Shown: positions 19,227-28,903, counted from the first letter of the stretch. The stretch: 64,000 bases of DNA from Stutzerimonas kunmingensis (GCF_014764705.1 NZ_JACXXG010000014.1:45837-109836), one strand, 5' to 3'. The notes: generated by a model not told the origin, from the sequence alone. Numbers and translations: made by a program.

Positions 19227-20522
19227 ATGGGCAACCTGGCAGAGCAGCCACATTCGCATCCGGTACTCGCCGAACTCGACCTGTTGCTGCAGCGTTACCG
19301 GCAGGTACGCGCCACCAGCGAGGCGATCTGCACGCCGCTGCAGGTCGAGGATTACGTCATCCAGAGCACGCCGGAAGTCAGCCCGCCGAAATGGCACTTG
19401 GCGCACGTCAGCTGGTTCTTCGAGACCTTTCTGCTGTTGCCTTATCTGCCTGGTTACCGGCGGCTGAACGAGGCCTACGACTACCTGTTCAACTCCTACT
19501 ACCAGACCCATGGCCTGCCCTTTCCGCGGGCACGGCGCGGTGTGCTGTCCCGCCCGGGAGTGGACGAGATCTATCGCTATCGCCGCCACGTCGACCAGGC
19601 CATGGGCGAACTGCTGAGCAATCCGCCGCGCGAGCAGGCTGCCGAAATCGTCCGCCGCGTCGGCCTCGGCCTGCAGCATGAGCAGCAGCACCAGGAACTG
19701 CTGCTGATGGACATCAAGCACATCCTCGCGCAGAACCCGCTGCACCCGGTTTATCGCGACGATCTCGCCCAGCCCCGGCCCAGCAGCCCCGAGCGCCCGC
19801 GCTGGCATGAATACGCCGGCGGTGTGCAGCACATCGGGCATGCCGGCAGCGATTTCGCCTTCGATTGCGAAACCCCGCGACATCGCCAGTTCGTCGAGGA
19901 TTTCCAGCTTGCCGAACGATTGGTGAGCAACCGCGAATACCTGTCGTTCATCACTGACGGCGGTTATGCCCGCCCGGAGCTGTGGCTGTCGGACGGCTGG
20001 GACCTGATCCAGCAGGCCGGCTGGAACGCTCCGCTGTACTGGCTGCGCGAGGACGCCAGCTGGCACGAGATGACCCTTGGTGGCCTGCGCCCGCTGGACC
20101 TGGAGGCACCGGTCTGTCACATCAGCTATTACGAGGCCGATGCCTTCGCACGCTGGGCCGGTGCGCGGCTGCCGAGCGAAGCGGAATGGGAAGTCGCCGC
20201 CGCCGACCAGCCATTGCGCGGCAACTTCCTTGAAAGCGACTACCTGCAACCGGTCGCCGCGCCGCCCGGCCATGACGGCCCGAGGCAGCTGTTCGGCGAT
20301 GTCTGGGAGTGGACCGCCAGCGCCTACCTGCCCTATCCGGGTTTTCGCCCGCTGGAGGGCAGCCTCGGCGAGTACAACGGCAAGTTCATGTCCGGCCAGA
20401 TGGTCTTGCGTGGCGGTTGCTGCGCCACGCCGGAATCCCACCTACGGGTCACCTACCGCAACTTCTTCCAGCCGGCCATGCGCTGGCAGTTCGCCGGGCT
20501 GCGCCTGGCCAGAGGGCTCTGA
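19227..20522 (+). CDS. egtB: Ergothioneine biosynthesis sulfoxide synthase EgtB
   Basis: The start at 19227 follows GAGGGGG. The 431-residue product has an N-terminal DinB-like domain with the iron ligands His57 (KWHLAH), His151 and His155 (HEQQHQE), then a C-terminal FGE-sulfatase fold ending in WEWTASAYLPYPGF and LRGGCCATP. EgtB joins hercynine to gamma-glutamylcysteine or cysteine with oxygen. It is followed after two bases by egtD, which makes hercynine, so the pair forms the first two steps of ergothioneine synthesis. Confidence 0.9.
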   Translation: MGNLAEQPHSHPVLAELDLLLQRYRQVRATSEAICTPLQVEDYVIQSTPEVSPPKWHLAHVSWFFETFLLLPYLPGYRRLNEAYDYLFNSYYQTHGLPFPRARRGVLSRPGVDEIYRYRRHVDQAMGELLSNPPREQAAEIVRRVGLGLQHEQQHQELLLMDIKHILAQNPLHPVYRDDLAQPRPSSPERPRWHEYAGGVQHIGHAGSDFAFDCETPRHRQFVEDFQLAERLVSNREYLSFITDGGYARPELWLSDGWDLIQQAGWNAPLYWLREDASWHEMTLGGLRPLDLEAPVCHISYYEADAFARWAGARLPSEAEWEVAAADQPLRGNFLESDYLQPVAAPPGHDGPRQLFGDVWEWTASAYLPYPGFRPLEGSLGEYNGKFMSGQMVLRGGCCATPESHLRVTYRNFFQPAMRWQFAGLRLARGL

Positions 20523-20524
20523 AC

Positions 20525-21487
20525 ATGGCGCTGGCAATTCACTTTCACGATCAGCTGCAACAGCCACACGACGCCTCGCTGCGCGACGAAACCCTCGCCG
20601 GGTTCGCCGCGAGCCCGAAATGGGCCTCGCCAAAGTTCTTCTATGACCGCCGCGGGTCCGAGCTGTTCGAGCAGATCTGCCAGCAGCCCGAGTACTACAT
20701 CACCCGCACTGAGGAGCAGATTCTCGCCGAGGCTGCCAACGACATCCTCGACATCGCCGGCCCTCACAGCGACCTGATCGAGCTGGGCAGCGGTGCCAGT
20801 CGCAAGGTACGCCTGCTGCTGGAGGCACTGCACCCGACCAGCTATCTGGGCATCGACATCTCCGAGGACTTCCTGCTCAGCAGCACCCAGCGGCTGGCGG
20901 CGGACTACCCGTGGCTGGAGGTGCATGCCGCCTGTACCGACTTTTCCAACGAGCTGAACCTGCCGGATGATTTCTCCAGCGAGCACCCGCTGATGTTCTT
21001 CCCCGGTTCCAGCATCGGCAACTTCACCCCGGGCGAGGCCGCGGCCTTTCTGCAGCGTTTGCACGATGTGCTGCCGGCCGGCGGCGGCCTAGTGATCGGC
21101 GTCGATCTGGTCAAGGACCGAGCGGTGCTGGAGGCTGCCTACAACGACCGCGCCCATGTCACCGCTGCCTTCAACCTCAACCTGCTGCAGCGCATCCGCA
21201 ACGAGCTGGACAGCGACATCGACCCGTCACGCTTCGTCCATCGCGCCTTCTTCAACGAGGCCGAATCGCGCATTGAGATGCACCTGATCAGCCCCGATGC
21301 GCAGGACGTGACCATCGAAGGCCGGCGCTTCCACTTCGATGCTGGGGAAAGCCTGCACACGGAAAACTCCTACAAGTACACGCTGGAATCCTTCGCTGCC
21401 CTGGCCGATGCCGCCGGCTTCGCCTGTCGCGGTCAGTGGACCGACCGGCGCGGGCTGTTCAGCGTCAACTACCTCGAGCGACGTTGA
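20525..21487 (+). CDS. egtD: L-histidine N-alpha-methyltransferase EgtD
   Basis: The 320-residue protein has KFFYDRRGSELFEQI near the N-terminus, the SAM site IELGSGASRK (85-94), LGIDISEDFL and FFPGSSIGNF, all signatures of EgtD, which trimethylates histidine to hercynine using three SAM. It starts two bases after the egtB stop and ends three bases before the S8 peptidase, so the three genes are translated from one message. The C-terminal SYKYTLESF element that contacts the substrate is present. Confidence 0.9.
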   Translation: MALAIHFHDQLQQPHDASLRDETLAGFAASPKWASPKFFYDRRGSELFEQICQQPEYYITRTEEQILAEAANDILDIAGPHSDLIELGSGASRKVRLLLEALHPTSYLGIDISEDFLLSSTQRLAADYPWLEVHAACTDFSNELNLPDDFSSEHPLMFFPGSSIGNFTPGEAAAFLQRLHDVLPAGGGLVIGVDLVKDRAVLEAAYNDRAHVTAAFNLNLLQRIRNELDSDIDPSRFVHRAFFNEAESRIEMHLISPDAQDVTIEGRRFHFDAGESLHTENSYKYTLESFAALADAAGFACRGQWTDRRGLFSVNYLERR

Positions 21488-21490
21488 ACC

Positions 21491-23275
21491 ATGCCAGAAC
21501 GCGCCTCCACCCTGTTCACCCTCGGCCTCGGCCTCGGGTTATTGAGCGCCCTCGCCGCCTTTCCGGCAGCTGCAGAAGATCCCATCCGCATCACCCAGCT
21601 CAAGCGCTGCGGCGACCTCTTCGCCGAGGATTCGCTGAGCTGGTGCCTGAGCGCCAAAGGCCTGCCCCGCGGCGGGGTGCAGCTGTACCTCAACGGCGAG
21701 CGAGTGGCTGCCGACACGCTCCAACGCGACGGCAAGCAGCTGCGCCTGACCCTAGCGGCGGACGCGGTGCGCAGCGGCCCGCTGTGGCTGGAACGCGACG
21801 GGCAACGCAGCAATCCGGTCTGGCTCTCGGCTGGTCGCAGCCAGGTGCTCGCCGCCAAACCCGATGAAGTGGCGCGCAACATGGATGACCTGACCACCTA
21901 CGTAGACCTCGTCAGCCTGATCATCGAGGAGGATCACGAAGGCCTGGACAAGGCGCGGCAGCTCGCCGAGAAGTACGGCGCCAAGGTGGTCGGCGCCATA
22001 CCGCCGCTGAACACCTATCAGCTGCGCCTACCAGTGAAAGATCTGACCGAGCGCGACGCCATGGTGCTGCGCTTGGGCAGCGAGGTAGGCGTGGATGCCG
22101 TGGTGATCGAGGAATCGGCAGCCGAGAACGACGAGCAGGAAACCGGCAAGACCGCGGATCAGAAGCGTCTGCAGAACCGGGAGTGGGCCGCCAACCGCTT
22201 CCTCGATGCGGTGGACTACTACCGCGAACGCATTCCCGCCGGCCTGCGCGCCGGCGAAAAACAGCCGGTGCGTATCGGCATCATCGAGCGTGCGGTGGAC
22301 TTCGATGCACCGCATTTTGCCGAGTACCTCGGACCCTGCGATCCACAGCAGCAGCGCACCTGCCTCTACGCCCGCGACGCAGACCGGCCGGACAATCACG
22401 GCAGCAGCGTCGCCGGCATCCTCGCCGCCCACGCCAGCGATGCCCGCGACCAGGGATTTCTCAGTGCACTGGACGGTACCGGGCCGGGCTTCGAGGTGAT
22501 CGTCGAGCGCAACTCGGACGCCGGCATCACGGCCAACGTCGCGGCCTCGGTGAATCTGGTGGAGGACGGCGCGCGCATCCTCAACTGGAGTTGGGGCATC
22601 CACCGCATTGGCACGGTGGATGTGGAAGGCGAGCCGGTGGATTCGCTGCTGCGCTCGGGAATTGCCATGAGCGGCTACGAGGAGCTGCTGGAGGAATTCT
22701 TCCTCTGGTTGCGCCGCGAACATCCCGACGTGCTGGTGATCAACTCCGCCGGCAATGGCTCGGCCCACTCCGGGCGTGACGACTATCGACTGCCCTCCTC
22801 GTTCATCACCGAGCAGTTGCTGGTGGTCGGCGGCCATGAGCGCAACGACAGGAAAAAGGTCTCGGTGGAGCACCCGGACTACGTACGCAAGCGCAAATCC
22901 TCCAATGTCGACATGCGCGTGGATATCACCGCTGCGGCCTGCACCCGTGCCGCCACGCTCGATCCCGAGCAGCGCGGCGACGTGCATTGCGGCACCTCCT
23001 ATGCCACGCCGCTGGTTGCCGGCGCGGTGGGCGCGATGCTTTCGGTCAATCCTGGGCTGGAGCCGGATCAGGTGCGCGAACTGCTGCGCCGCAGCGCCAT
23101 GACCATCGGCCGCGACTCGGATTTCGAACCCGCCGAGGCGGATGACCTTACCGCGCCGATTCTGCCGTCGGAACGCGGCTATCGGCTGGATGATCGCGAT
23201 GTCGGTCGCTCGGCACGGCTGGACATGCGCAAGGCGCTGGAGCTGACAGTGGAAAGCCTTAAGAACTCGCGCTAG
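21491..23275 (+). CDS. S8 (subtilisin-like) family peptidase with altered catalytic Asp
   Basis: The 594-residue product has a signal peptide (about 1-28), a 220-residue prodomain-like N-terminal region and an S8 domain. His303 (NHGSSVAG) and Ser503 (CGTSYATP) of the triad are present, as is the oxyanion Asn in NSAGNGS. In place of the usual D-T/S-G at the first triad position the sequence reads IGIIERAVDFD, so Glu266 stands where Asp is expected. The enzyme is secreted or periplasmic. It is the third gene of the egtB-egtD operon (3-bp gap), an unusual pairing. Confidence 0.75.
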   Translation: MPERASTLFTLGLGLGLLSALAAFPAAAEDPIRITQLKRCGDLFAEDSLSWCLSAKGLPRGGVQLYLNGERVAADTLQRDGKQLRLTLAADAVRSGPLWLERDGQRSNPVWLSAGRSQVLAAKPDEVARNMDDLTTYVDLVSLIIEEDHEGLDKARQLAEKYGAKVVGAIPPLNTYQLRLPVKDLTERDAMVLRLGSEVGVDAVVIEESAAENDEQETGKTADQKRLQNREWAANRFLDAVDYYRERIPAGLRAGEKQPVRIGIIERAVDFDAPHFAEYLGPCDPQQQRTCLYARDADRPDNHGSSVAGILAAHASDARDQGFLSALDGTGPGFEVIVERNSDAGITANVAASVNLVEDGARILNWSWGIHRIGTVDVEGEPVDSLLRSGIAMSGYEELLEEFFLWLRREHPDVLVINSAGNGSAHSGRDDYRLPSSFITEQLLVVGGHERNDRKKVSVEHPDYVRKRKSSNVDMRVDITAAACTRAATLDPEQRGDVHCGTSYATPLVAGAVGAMLSVNPGLEPDQVRELLRRSAMTIGRDSDFEPAEADDLTAPILPSERGYRLDDRDVGRSARLDMRKALELTVESLKNSR

Positions 23276-23281
23276 CGGCGC

Positions 23282-23755
23282 TCACTCCATGTCGCCGCAC
23301 AGCTCGGCGGCACGCAGCAGCGCGGCGGTCAGCGCGTGGCGCTCCCATTGTGGCAGGGCGGCGAAACGTGCGCGGAACTCCGGAGACAACAGCGCAGGCG
23401 CCTGCTGCAACAAGGCGCGGCCGTTATCGCTGAGCAGCAGCCACTGGCGGCGACGGTCCTGATCGTCGCGCTGGCGCTGCAACAGGCCGCGCTCCTCCAG
23501 CCGGTCGATCTGACCGGAAAGCGTGGCTGCGGTAAGGCTGACGCGCCGACTCAGGTCACTTGCGGTCAACTGCCCTTCGCTAGCCAGCACCTGCAGGATC
23601 ATCAGCTGCACAGGGCTCAGCCCGCCGTAACGCGCCAGCCGTTTGGCATGCACTTCGGCGTCTTGCTGCAACCGGCGCATGGCCTGAAACAGCGGCATTT
23701 CGAAGGCTTCTAGCTCGACACTATTGATTTCGCTTGAAACTGTTTCTTCCGCCAT
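23282..23755 (-). CDS. MarR family transcriptional regulator
   Basis: The 157-residue product has the MarR winged helix: LSPVQLMILQVLASEG, LTASDLSRRVSLTAATLSGQIDRLEERGLLQR and the wing DDQDRRRQWLLLS. MarR proteins are dimeric repressors released by phenolics or oxidants. It converges on the S8 gene with six bases between stops, and is divergent from the NAGGN cluster across a 175-bp AT-rich spacer that includes TTGACA at 23783, so it may regulate itself and the osmolyte genes; that is inference. Confidence 0.85.
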   Translation of the reverse strand: MAEETVSSEINSVELEAFEMPLFQAMRRLQQDAEVHAKRLARYGGLSPVQLMILQVLASEGQLTASDLSRRVSLTAATLSGQIDRLEERGLLQRQRDDQDRRRQWLLLSDNGRALLQQAPALLSPEFRARFAALPQWERHALTAALLRAAELCGDME

Positions 23756-23930
23756 ATTCAGTCTTTCTTGCTACAACTAACTTTGACATCAAAGCATTTT
23801 TTTGTTTTGGTGTAAAAAGCTGACTGACCTGTTCCCGGCCGCATCGGCGCCGCTGCGCTGATTCGAAAGGCTGAACTTAGCGGGTGACGGGCCAGTCACA
23901 CTCCCCAACGGCAAAACCGGTAAGGATCTT

Positions 23931-25703
23931 ATGTGTGGCATAGCTGGAGAACTTCGTTTCGATAACCGCCCGGCCGATCTGGCTGCGGTTGAACGCATCA
24001 CTCAACACCTGACTGCGCGCGGCCCCGACGCGTGCGGTTTCCACAGCCAGGGCCCACTCGCCCTGGGTCATCGGCGCCTGAAGATCATGGATCTGTGCGA
24101 GGCGTCCGGCCAGCCGATGATCGACTCGGCCCTCGGCCTGTCGATGGTCTTCAACGGCGCCATCTACAACTACCCCGAATTGCGCGCAGAGCTGGAAGGC
24201 CTGGGCTACCGCTTCTTCTCCGAAGGCGATACCGAAGTGCTGCTCAAGGGCTTCCATGCCTGGGGCGAAGCGCTGCTGCCGCGGCTGAACGGCATGTTCG
24301 CCTTTGCCATCTGGGAGCGCGACAGCCAGCAGCTGTTCATCGCCCGCGACCGTCTCGGCGTCAAGCCGCTGTACCTGTCGCGCACCGACCAGCGCCTGCG
24401 CTTCGCCTCGTCGCTGCCGGCACTGCTCAAGGGCGGCGACATAGCGGGTGTTTTGAATCCGGTGGCGCTGAATCACTACATGAGTTTCCACGCCGTGGTT
24501 CCGGCACCGGACACGCTGATCGCCGGTATCGAGAAATTGCCGCCGGCGAGCTGGATGCGCGTCGACGCCAATGGCGCGACCACCACCCAGCGCTGGTGGG
24601 AGCTTGAATTCGGCGCCCGTGAAGAGGAGCGCAACTACAGCTTCGAAGACTGGAAACAGCGCACCCTGGACACCATGCGCGAGGCGGTGGCGATCCGTCA
24701 GCGCGCCGCGGTGGATGTCGGCGTACTGCTCTCCGGCGGTGTCGACTCCAGCCTGCTGGTCGGCCTGCTGCGCGAAGCCGGTGTGGCGGACAACCTGCTG
24801 ACGTTCTCTATCGGCTTCGAAGATGCCGGCGGCGAGCGCGGCGACGAGTTCAAGTACTCGGATCTGATCGCCAAGCACTACAACACGCGTCATCACCAGC
24901 TGCGTATTCAGGAAAAGGAAATCCTCGAACAGCTGCCGGCCGCCTTCCAGGCGATGAGCGAGCCGATGGTCAGCCATGACTGCATCGCCTTCTACCTGCT
25001 CTCGCGGGAAGTGGCCAAGCACTGCAAGGTGGTGCAGAGCGGCCAGGGTGCGGACGAACTGTTCGCCGGCTACCACTGGTATCCGCTGGTGGACGGCGCC
25101 GAAGACCCGGTGGCGGCCTACCTCGCCGCGTTCCGCGATCGCACGTACGAGGAATATGCCGTGACCGTGCAGCAGCAGTGGGTCCAGGGCGACTTCTCCG
25201 GCGACTTCGTCCGTCAGCACTTCGCCCAGCCCGGCGCCGACGCGGCGGTGGACAAGGCGCTGCGTATCGACAGCACGGTGATGCTGGTCGATGACCCGGT
25301 CAAGCGCGTCGACAACATGACCATGGCCTGGGGCTTGGAGGCGCGCACGCCGTTCCTCGACTACCGCGTTGCCGAACTGTCGGCGCGCATCCCGGCCAGG
25401 TTCAAGCTGCCCGAGGGCGGCAAGTATGTGCTCAAGGAAGCGGCGCGCCAGGTGATTCCTGCCGAGGTGATCGACCGGCCTAAGGGCTACTTCCCGGTGC
25501 CGGGCCTCAAGCACTTGCAGGGTGCGACACTGAACTGGGTTCGCGAGATGCTGCTCGACCCCAGCCAGGAGCGCGGCCTCTACAACCCGCAGGCACTGGA
25601 GAAGCTGCTCGCCGATCCGGATGGCCAGCTCACGCCGCTGCGCGGTTCAAAACTCTGGCAGCTGGCGGCGGTCAACTTATGGTTGAGCGAGCAAGGCCTT
25701 TGA
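23931..25703 (+). CDS. asnO: N-acetylglutaminylglutamine amidotransferase (asparagine synthetase-like)
   Basis: The 590-residue enzyme starts MCGIAGELRF, so processing exposes Cys2 as the glutaminase nucleophile. The class II glutamine amidotransferase domain (2-200) is followed by an asparagine-synthetase ATP domain with LLSGGVDSSLL and SGQGADELFAGYHWY. Together with the next two genes this is the NAGGN (N-acetylglutaminylglutamine amide) osmoprotectant cluster of pseudomonads; this protein carries out the final amidation. The start has AAGGATCTT upstream. Confidence 0.9.
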   Translation: MCGIAGELRFDNRPADLAAVERITQHLTARGPDACGFHSQGPLALGHRRLKIMDLCEASGQPMIDSALGLSMVFNGAIYNYPELRAELEGLGYRFFSEGDTEVLLKGFHAWGEALLPRLNGMFAFAIWERDSQQLFIARDRLGVKPLYLSRTDQRLRFASSLPALLKGGDIAGVLNPVALNHYMSFHAVVPAPDTLIAGIEKLPPASWMRVDANGATTTQRWWELEFGAREEERNYSFEDWKQRTLDTMREAVAIRQRAAVDVGVLLSGGVDSSLLVGLLREAGVADNLLTFSIGFEDAGGERGDEFKYSDLIAKHYNTRHHQLRIQEKEILEQLPAAFQAMSEPMVSHDCIAFYLLSREVAKHCKVVQSGQGADELFAGYHWYPLVDGAEDPVAAYLAAFRDRTYEEYAVTVQQQWVQGDFSGDFVRQHFAQPGADAAVDKALRIDSTVMLVDDPVKRVDNMTMAWGLEARTPFLDYRVAELSARIPARFKLPEGGKYVLKEAARQVIPAEVIDRPKGYFPVPGLKHLQGATLNWVREMLLDPSQERGLYNPQALEKLLADPDGQLTPLRGSKLWQLAAVNLWLSEQGL

Positions 25704-25749
25704 CGGTGGCCGATGCAGGCGCCAGGCCACGACGGCCCCGATAACCCGC

Positions 25750-25817
25750 TCACGAACGGCTGCGGTTGCCACGCGCCACGGGGGCGAGCACATCGCCCCG
25801 CCGCTGCCTGTTCGTGA
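25750..25817 (+). repeat. Long hairpin between asnO and ngg
   Basis: TCACGAAC (25750-25757) pairs with GTTCGTGA (25810-25817), and inside lies a second stem GGGGCG (25781-25786) with CGCCCC (25794-25799). The structured spacer ends 21 bases before the ngg start and could set relative expression of the two genes or act as a partial terminator. Confidence 0.45.
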
Positions 25818-25838
25818 CTTAGCATCAAGGAACGCACC

Positions 25839-27578
25839 ATGCAGAAGTCCCAAGCCTACGGTCAGCGTCTGTTGCGCGGACAGGCTCCGACCTACCAGCG
25901 GCTGCAGGCACGCTTCGCCGAGGACGGTCAGGAGGAGCCCTGCGGCGCGGTGATCCTGCATTGCGGCTGGGGTCGCATTCTGGTCGGCCACACCTACTCC
26001 GATCCCGCCCAACTCGCTGCCGAACTGCTCAACGAGCAGGCGGGCGAGCGCGATATCGCGCTGTACGTCGCCGCGCCACATCAGGTGCTGTCCTATGCAC
26101 CGCAGCAACTCTTCCTCGACCCCTCCGATACCCTGCGTATCTGGTTCACCGACTACCGCCCTTCGCAGAAGCGTTTCCGCGGTTTCTGCGTGCGTCGTGC
26201 CCAGAGCGAAGCGGACTGGCAGGCCATCAACGGTCTGTACCAGGCGCGCGGCATGATGCCCGTCGACCCGGAGCGCTGCACCCCGCGCGAACAGGGCGGC
26301 CCGGTGTACTGGCTGGCCGAGGACGAGACCTCCGGGCAGATCATCGGCAGTGTGATGGGCATCGACCACCACCGCGCCTTCAACGATCCGGAAAACGGCT
26401 CCAGCCTGTGGTGCCTGGCGGTTTCGCCAAGCTGCCCGCGGCCGGGCGTCGGCGAGGCGCTGGTGCGTCACCTGATCGAACACTACATGGGCCGCGGCCT
26501 GGCCTATCTCGATCTGTCGGTGCTGCACGACAACCAGCAAGCCAAGGCGCTGTACGCCAAGCTGGGCTTCCGCGACCTGCAGACCTTCACCGTCAAGCGC
26601 AAGAACAGCTTCAACCAGCCGCTGTTCCTCGGCCCTGGCCCGGAAGCAAAGCTCAACCCCTACGCCAAGATCATCGTCGACGAGGCCCGGCGGCGCGGTA
26701 TCGAGATCGAGATCAACGATGCCGAAGCCGGCCTGTTCACCCTGACCCAGGGCGGCCGGCGGGTACGCTGCCGAGAGTCGCTATCCGACCTGACCTCGGC
26801 TGTCAGCATGACGCTTTGCCAGGACAAGCGCCTGACCCACCGCACCCTGTCCCAGGCGGGCATCTGCCTGCCAGCGCAACAGCTGGCTGCCGGCCCGAAG
26901 GAAAATGCCACGTTCCTCGCCGAGCACGGCAGCGTGGTGGTCAAGCCGGTGGATGGCGAACAGGGCATGGGCGTCGCCGTGGACCTGCGCGATGCGACCG
27001 AAATGGAAGACGCCATCCAGCGCGCCCGGCAGTACGACAGCCGCGTGCTGCTGGAAAGCTTTCATCCGGGGTTCGACCTGCGCATCGTGGTGATCGGCTT
27101 CGAGGTGGTCGCCGCGGCGATACGCCGCCCGGCGGAAGTCATCGGAGATGGCCGCACCAGCATCGGTTCGCTGATCGAGAAGCAGAGCCGCCGGCGCCAG
27201 GCCGCTACCGGCGGTGAGAGTTCCATTCCGCTGGATGAGGAAACCCAGCGCTGCCTGCGCGACGCCGGCTTCGACTTCGAAAGCGTATTGCCGGACGGAC
27301 ACCGGCTCGCGGTGCGCCGCACCGCCAACCTGCATACCGGTGGCACGCTGGAAGACGTCACCGCGCAACTGCACCCCGAGCTGGTCGACGCCGCCGTACG
27401 CGCCGCCCGCGCACTGGACATCCCGGTGGTGGGCCTGGACCTGCTGGTGCCGGCACCGGACCAGCCGGAGTACGTCTTCATCGAGGCCAACGAGCGCGTC
27501 GGCCTGGCCAATCATCAGCCGCAGCCGACCGCCGAACGCTTCATCGACCTGCTCTTCCCACTCAGCACCGCAGGTTGA
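25839..27578 (+). CDS. ngg: N-acetylglutaminylglutamine synthetase
   Basis: The 579-residue protein is a fusion: a GNAT acetyltransferase domain (about 120-255, with AVSPSCPRPGVGEALVRHLI) and a C-terminal ATP-grasp ligase (about 290-575, with VVKPVDGEQGMGV and FIEANERVG). It makes N-acetylglutaminylglutamine, the precursor that AsnO amidates. Order and length match the family. The start follows CAAGGAACGC. Osmotic regulation is known for this system in pseudomonads, but I see no defined control site except the hairpin upstream. Confidence 0.9.
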   Translation: MQKSQAYGQRLLRGQAPTYQRLQARFAEDGQEEPCGAVILHCGWGRILVGHTYSDPAQLAAELLNEQAGERDIALYVAAPHQVLSYAPQQLFLDPSDTLRIWFTDYRPSQKRFRGFCVRRAQSEADWQAINGLYQARGMMPVDPERCTPREQGGPVYWLAEDETSGQIIGSVMGIDHHRAFNDPENGSSLWCLAVSPSCPRPGVGEALVRHLIEHYMGRGLAYLDLSVLHDNQQAKALYAKLGFRDLQTFTVKRKNSFNQPLFLGPGPEAKLNPYAKIIVDEARRRGIEIEINDAEAGLFTLTQGGRRVRCRESLSDLTSAVSMTLCQDKRLTHRTLSQAGICLPAQQLAAGPKENATFLAEHGSVVVKPVDGEQGMGVAVDLRDATEMEDAIQRARQYDSRVLLESFHPGFDLRIVVIGFEVVAAAIRRPAEVIGDGRTSIGSLIEKQSRRRQAATGGESSIPLDEETQRCLRDAGFDFESVLPDGHRLAVRRTANLHTGGTLEDVTAQLHPELVDAAVRAARALDIPVVGLDLLVPAPDQPEYVFIEANERVGLANHQPQPTAERFIDLLFPLSTAG

Positions 27579-27697
27579 GTCTGGCGCGACCCGGCGCCAA
27601 GCCGGGTCGCCACAGGTCGTTCGTCACTATGGCGGGTCCCGCTCTCCGACATTCACTCCATCCGGTGGCTGAAAAGGCACCGTCAACAGGAGCTCTC

Positions 27698-28903
27698 ATG
27701 ACCGCAAAACTCCCCGAACCCGATCTCAACTACATGCAACGCGTGTTGCTGGAGATGCTCGCCATCCCCAGCCCCACCGGATTCACCGACACAATTGTGC
27801 GCTATGTTGCCGAGCGCCTGGCCGAGCTGGGCATCCCCTACGAGCTGACCCGCCGCGGGACCATCCGCGCCACACTCAAGGGCCGGCGCTACAGCCCGGA
27901 TCGCGCCGTCGCGGCGCACCTGGACACCATCGGCGCCATTGTTCGCGAGATTCAGGATACCGGCCGCCTGGGCCTGGCGCCGGTGGGCTGCTGGTCGAGC
28001 CGCTTCGCCGAGGGCAGCCGCGTCAGTGTCTTCACCGATACCGGAGTTATCCGCGGTAGCGTACTGCCGCTGCTCGCATCGGGGCATGCCTTCAATACCG
28101 CCGTGGATGAAGCACCGGTGAGCTGGGACCACGTCGAGCTGCGCCTGGACGCCTATACCTACAGCCGCAACGAAACCTGCGCGCTGGGGGTCAACGTCGG
28201 TGATTTCGTCGCCTTCGATCCGATGCCGGAATTCACCGAGAACGGCTACATCAGCGCCCGCCACCTGGATGACAAGGCTGGCGTCGCCGCGCTGCTGGCG
28301 GCACTGAAGGCCATCGTCGAAAGCGGCCGCGAACCACCCATCGATGTACATCCGCTGTTCACCATCACCGAGGAAACCGGCTCCGGAGCCGCCGGCGCCC
28401 TGCCCTGGGATGTCAGCGAGTTCGTCGGGATCGACATCGCGCCGGCGGCCAAGGGCCAGGCCTCCAGTGAGCACGCGGTAACTGTGGCGATGCAGGATTC
28501 CGGCGGCCCCTACGACTTTCATCTGTCGCGCCACCTGCTAAAGCTCGCCAGCGAGAACGAGATCCCGGTGCGCCGCGACCTGTTCCGCTACTACCACAGC
28601 GACGCCCAGTCGGCGGTCGAAGCGGGACACGACATCCGCACCGCGCTGCTGGCCTTCGGCTGCGATGCCACCCATGGCTACGAACGCACCCACATCGACA
28701 GCCTCGCGGCGATGAGCCGCCTGCTCTGCGGCTACATGCTCAGCCAGCCGGTCTTCGCCAGCGACTCCCAACACTCGAAGGACTCGCTGGAACGTTTCAG
28801 CCATCAACTGGAACACGATGCGCAGATGGAGAACGACACCCGCGTGCCACCCGTCGACACACTGATCGGGCGCCAGCACCACCCCCAGGAGCGTGAAAGT
28901 TGA
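27698..28903 (+). CDS. M42 family peptidase of the NAGGN system
   Basis: Start at 27698 follows CAGGAGCT; the longer frame to 27575 overlaps ngg and is not family-like. The 401-residue protein has the M42 di-metal aminopeptidase motifs AAHLDTIG, ARHLDDKAG, FTITEETGSG and a late HIDS. This subgroup occurs almost only beside asnO and ngg, and is thought to degrade the osmolyte or its precursor when osmotic stress ends; the latter is inference. It completes the cluster. Confidence 0.88.
   Translation: MTAKLPEPDLNYMQRVLLEMLAIPSPTGFTDTIVRYVAERLAELGIPYELTRRGTIRATLKGRRYSPDRAVAAHLDTIGAIVREIQDTGRLGLAPVGCWSSRFAEGSRVSVFTDTGVIRGSVLPLLASGHAFNTAVDEAPVSWDHVELRLDAYTYSRNETCALGVNVGDFVAFDPMPEFTENGYISARHLDDKAGVAALLAALKAIVESGREPPIDVHPLFTITEETGSGAAGALPWDVSEFVGIDIAPAAKGQASSEHAVTVAMQDSGGPYDFHLSRHLLKLASENEIPVRRDLFRYYHSDAQSAVEAGHDIRTALLAFGCDATHGYERTHIDSLAAMSRLLCGYMLSQPVFASDSQHSKDSLERFSHQLEHDAQMENDTRVPPVDTLIGRQHHPQERES

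Noticed and set aside
23877..25514. Long reverse open frame (545 aa) opposite asnO
   Set aside because: Antisense to a certain amidotransferase gene and without domains or ribosome site; a codon-bias shadow.
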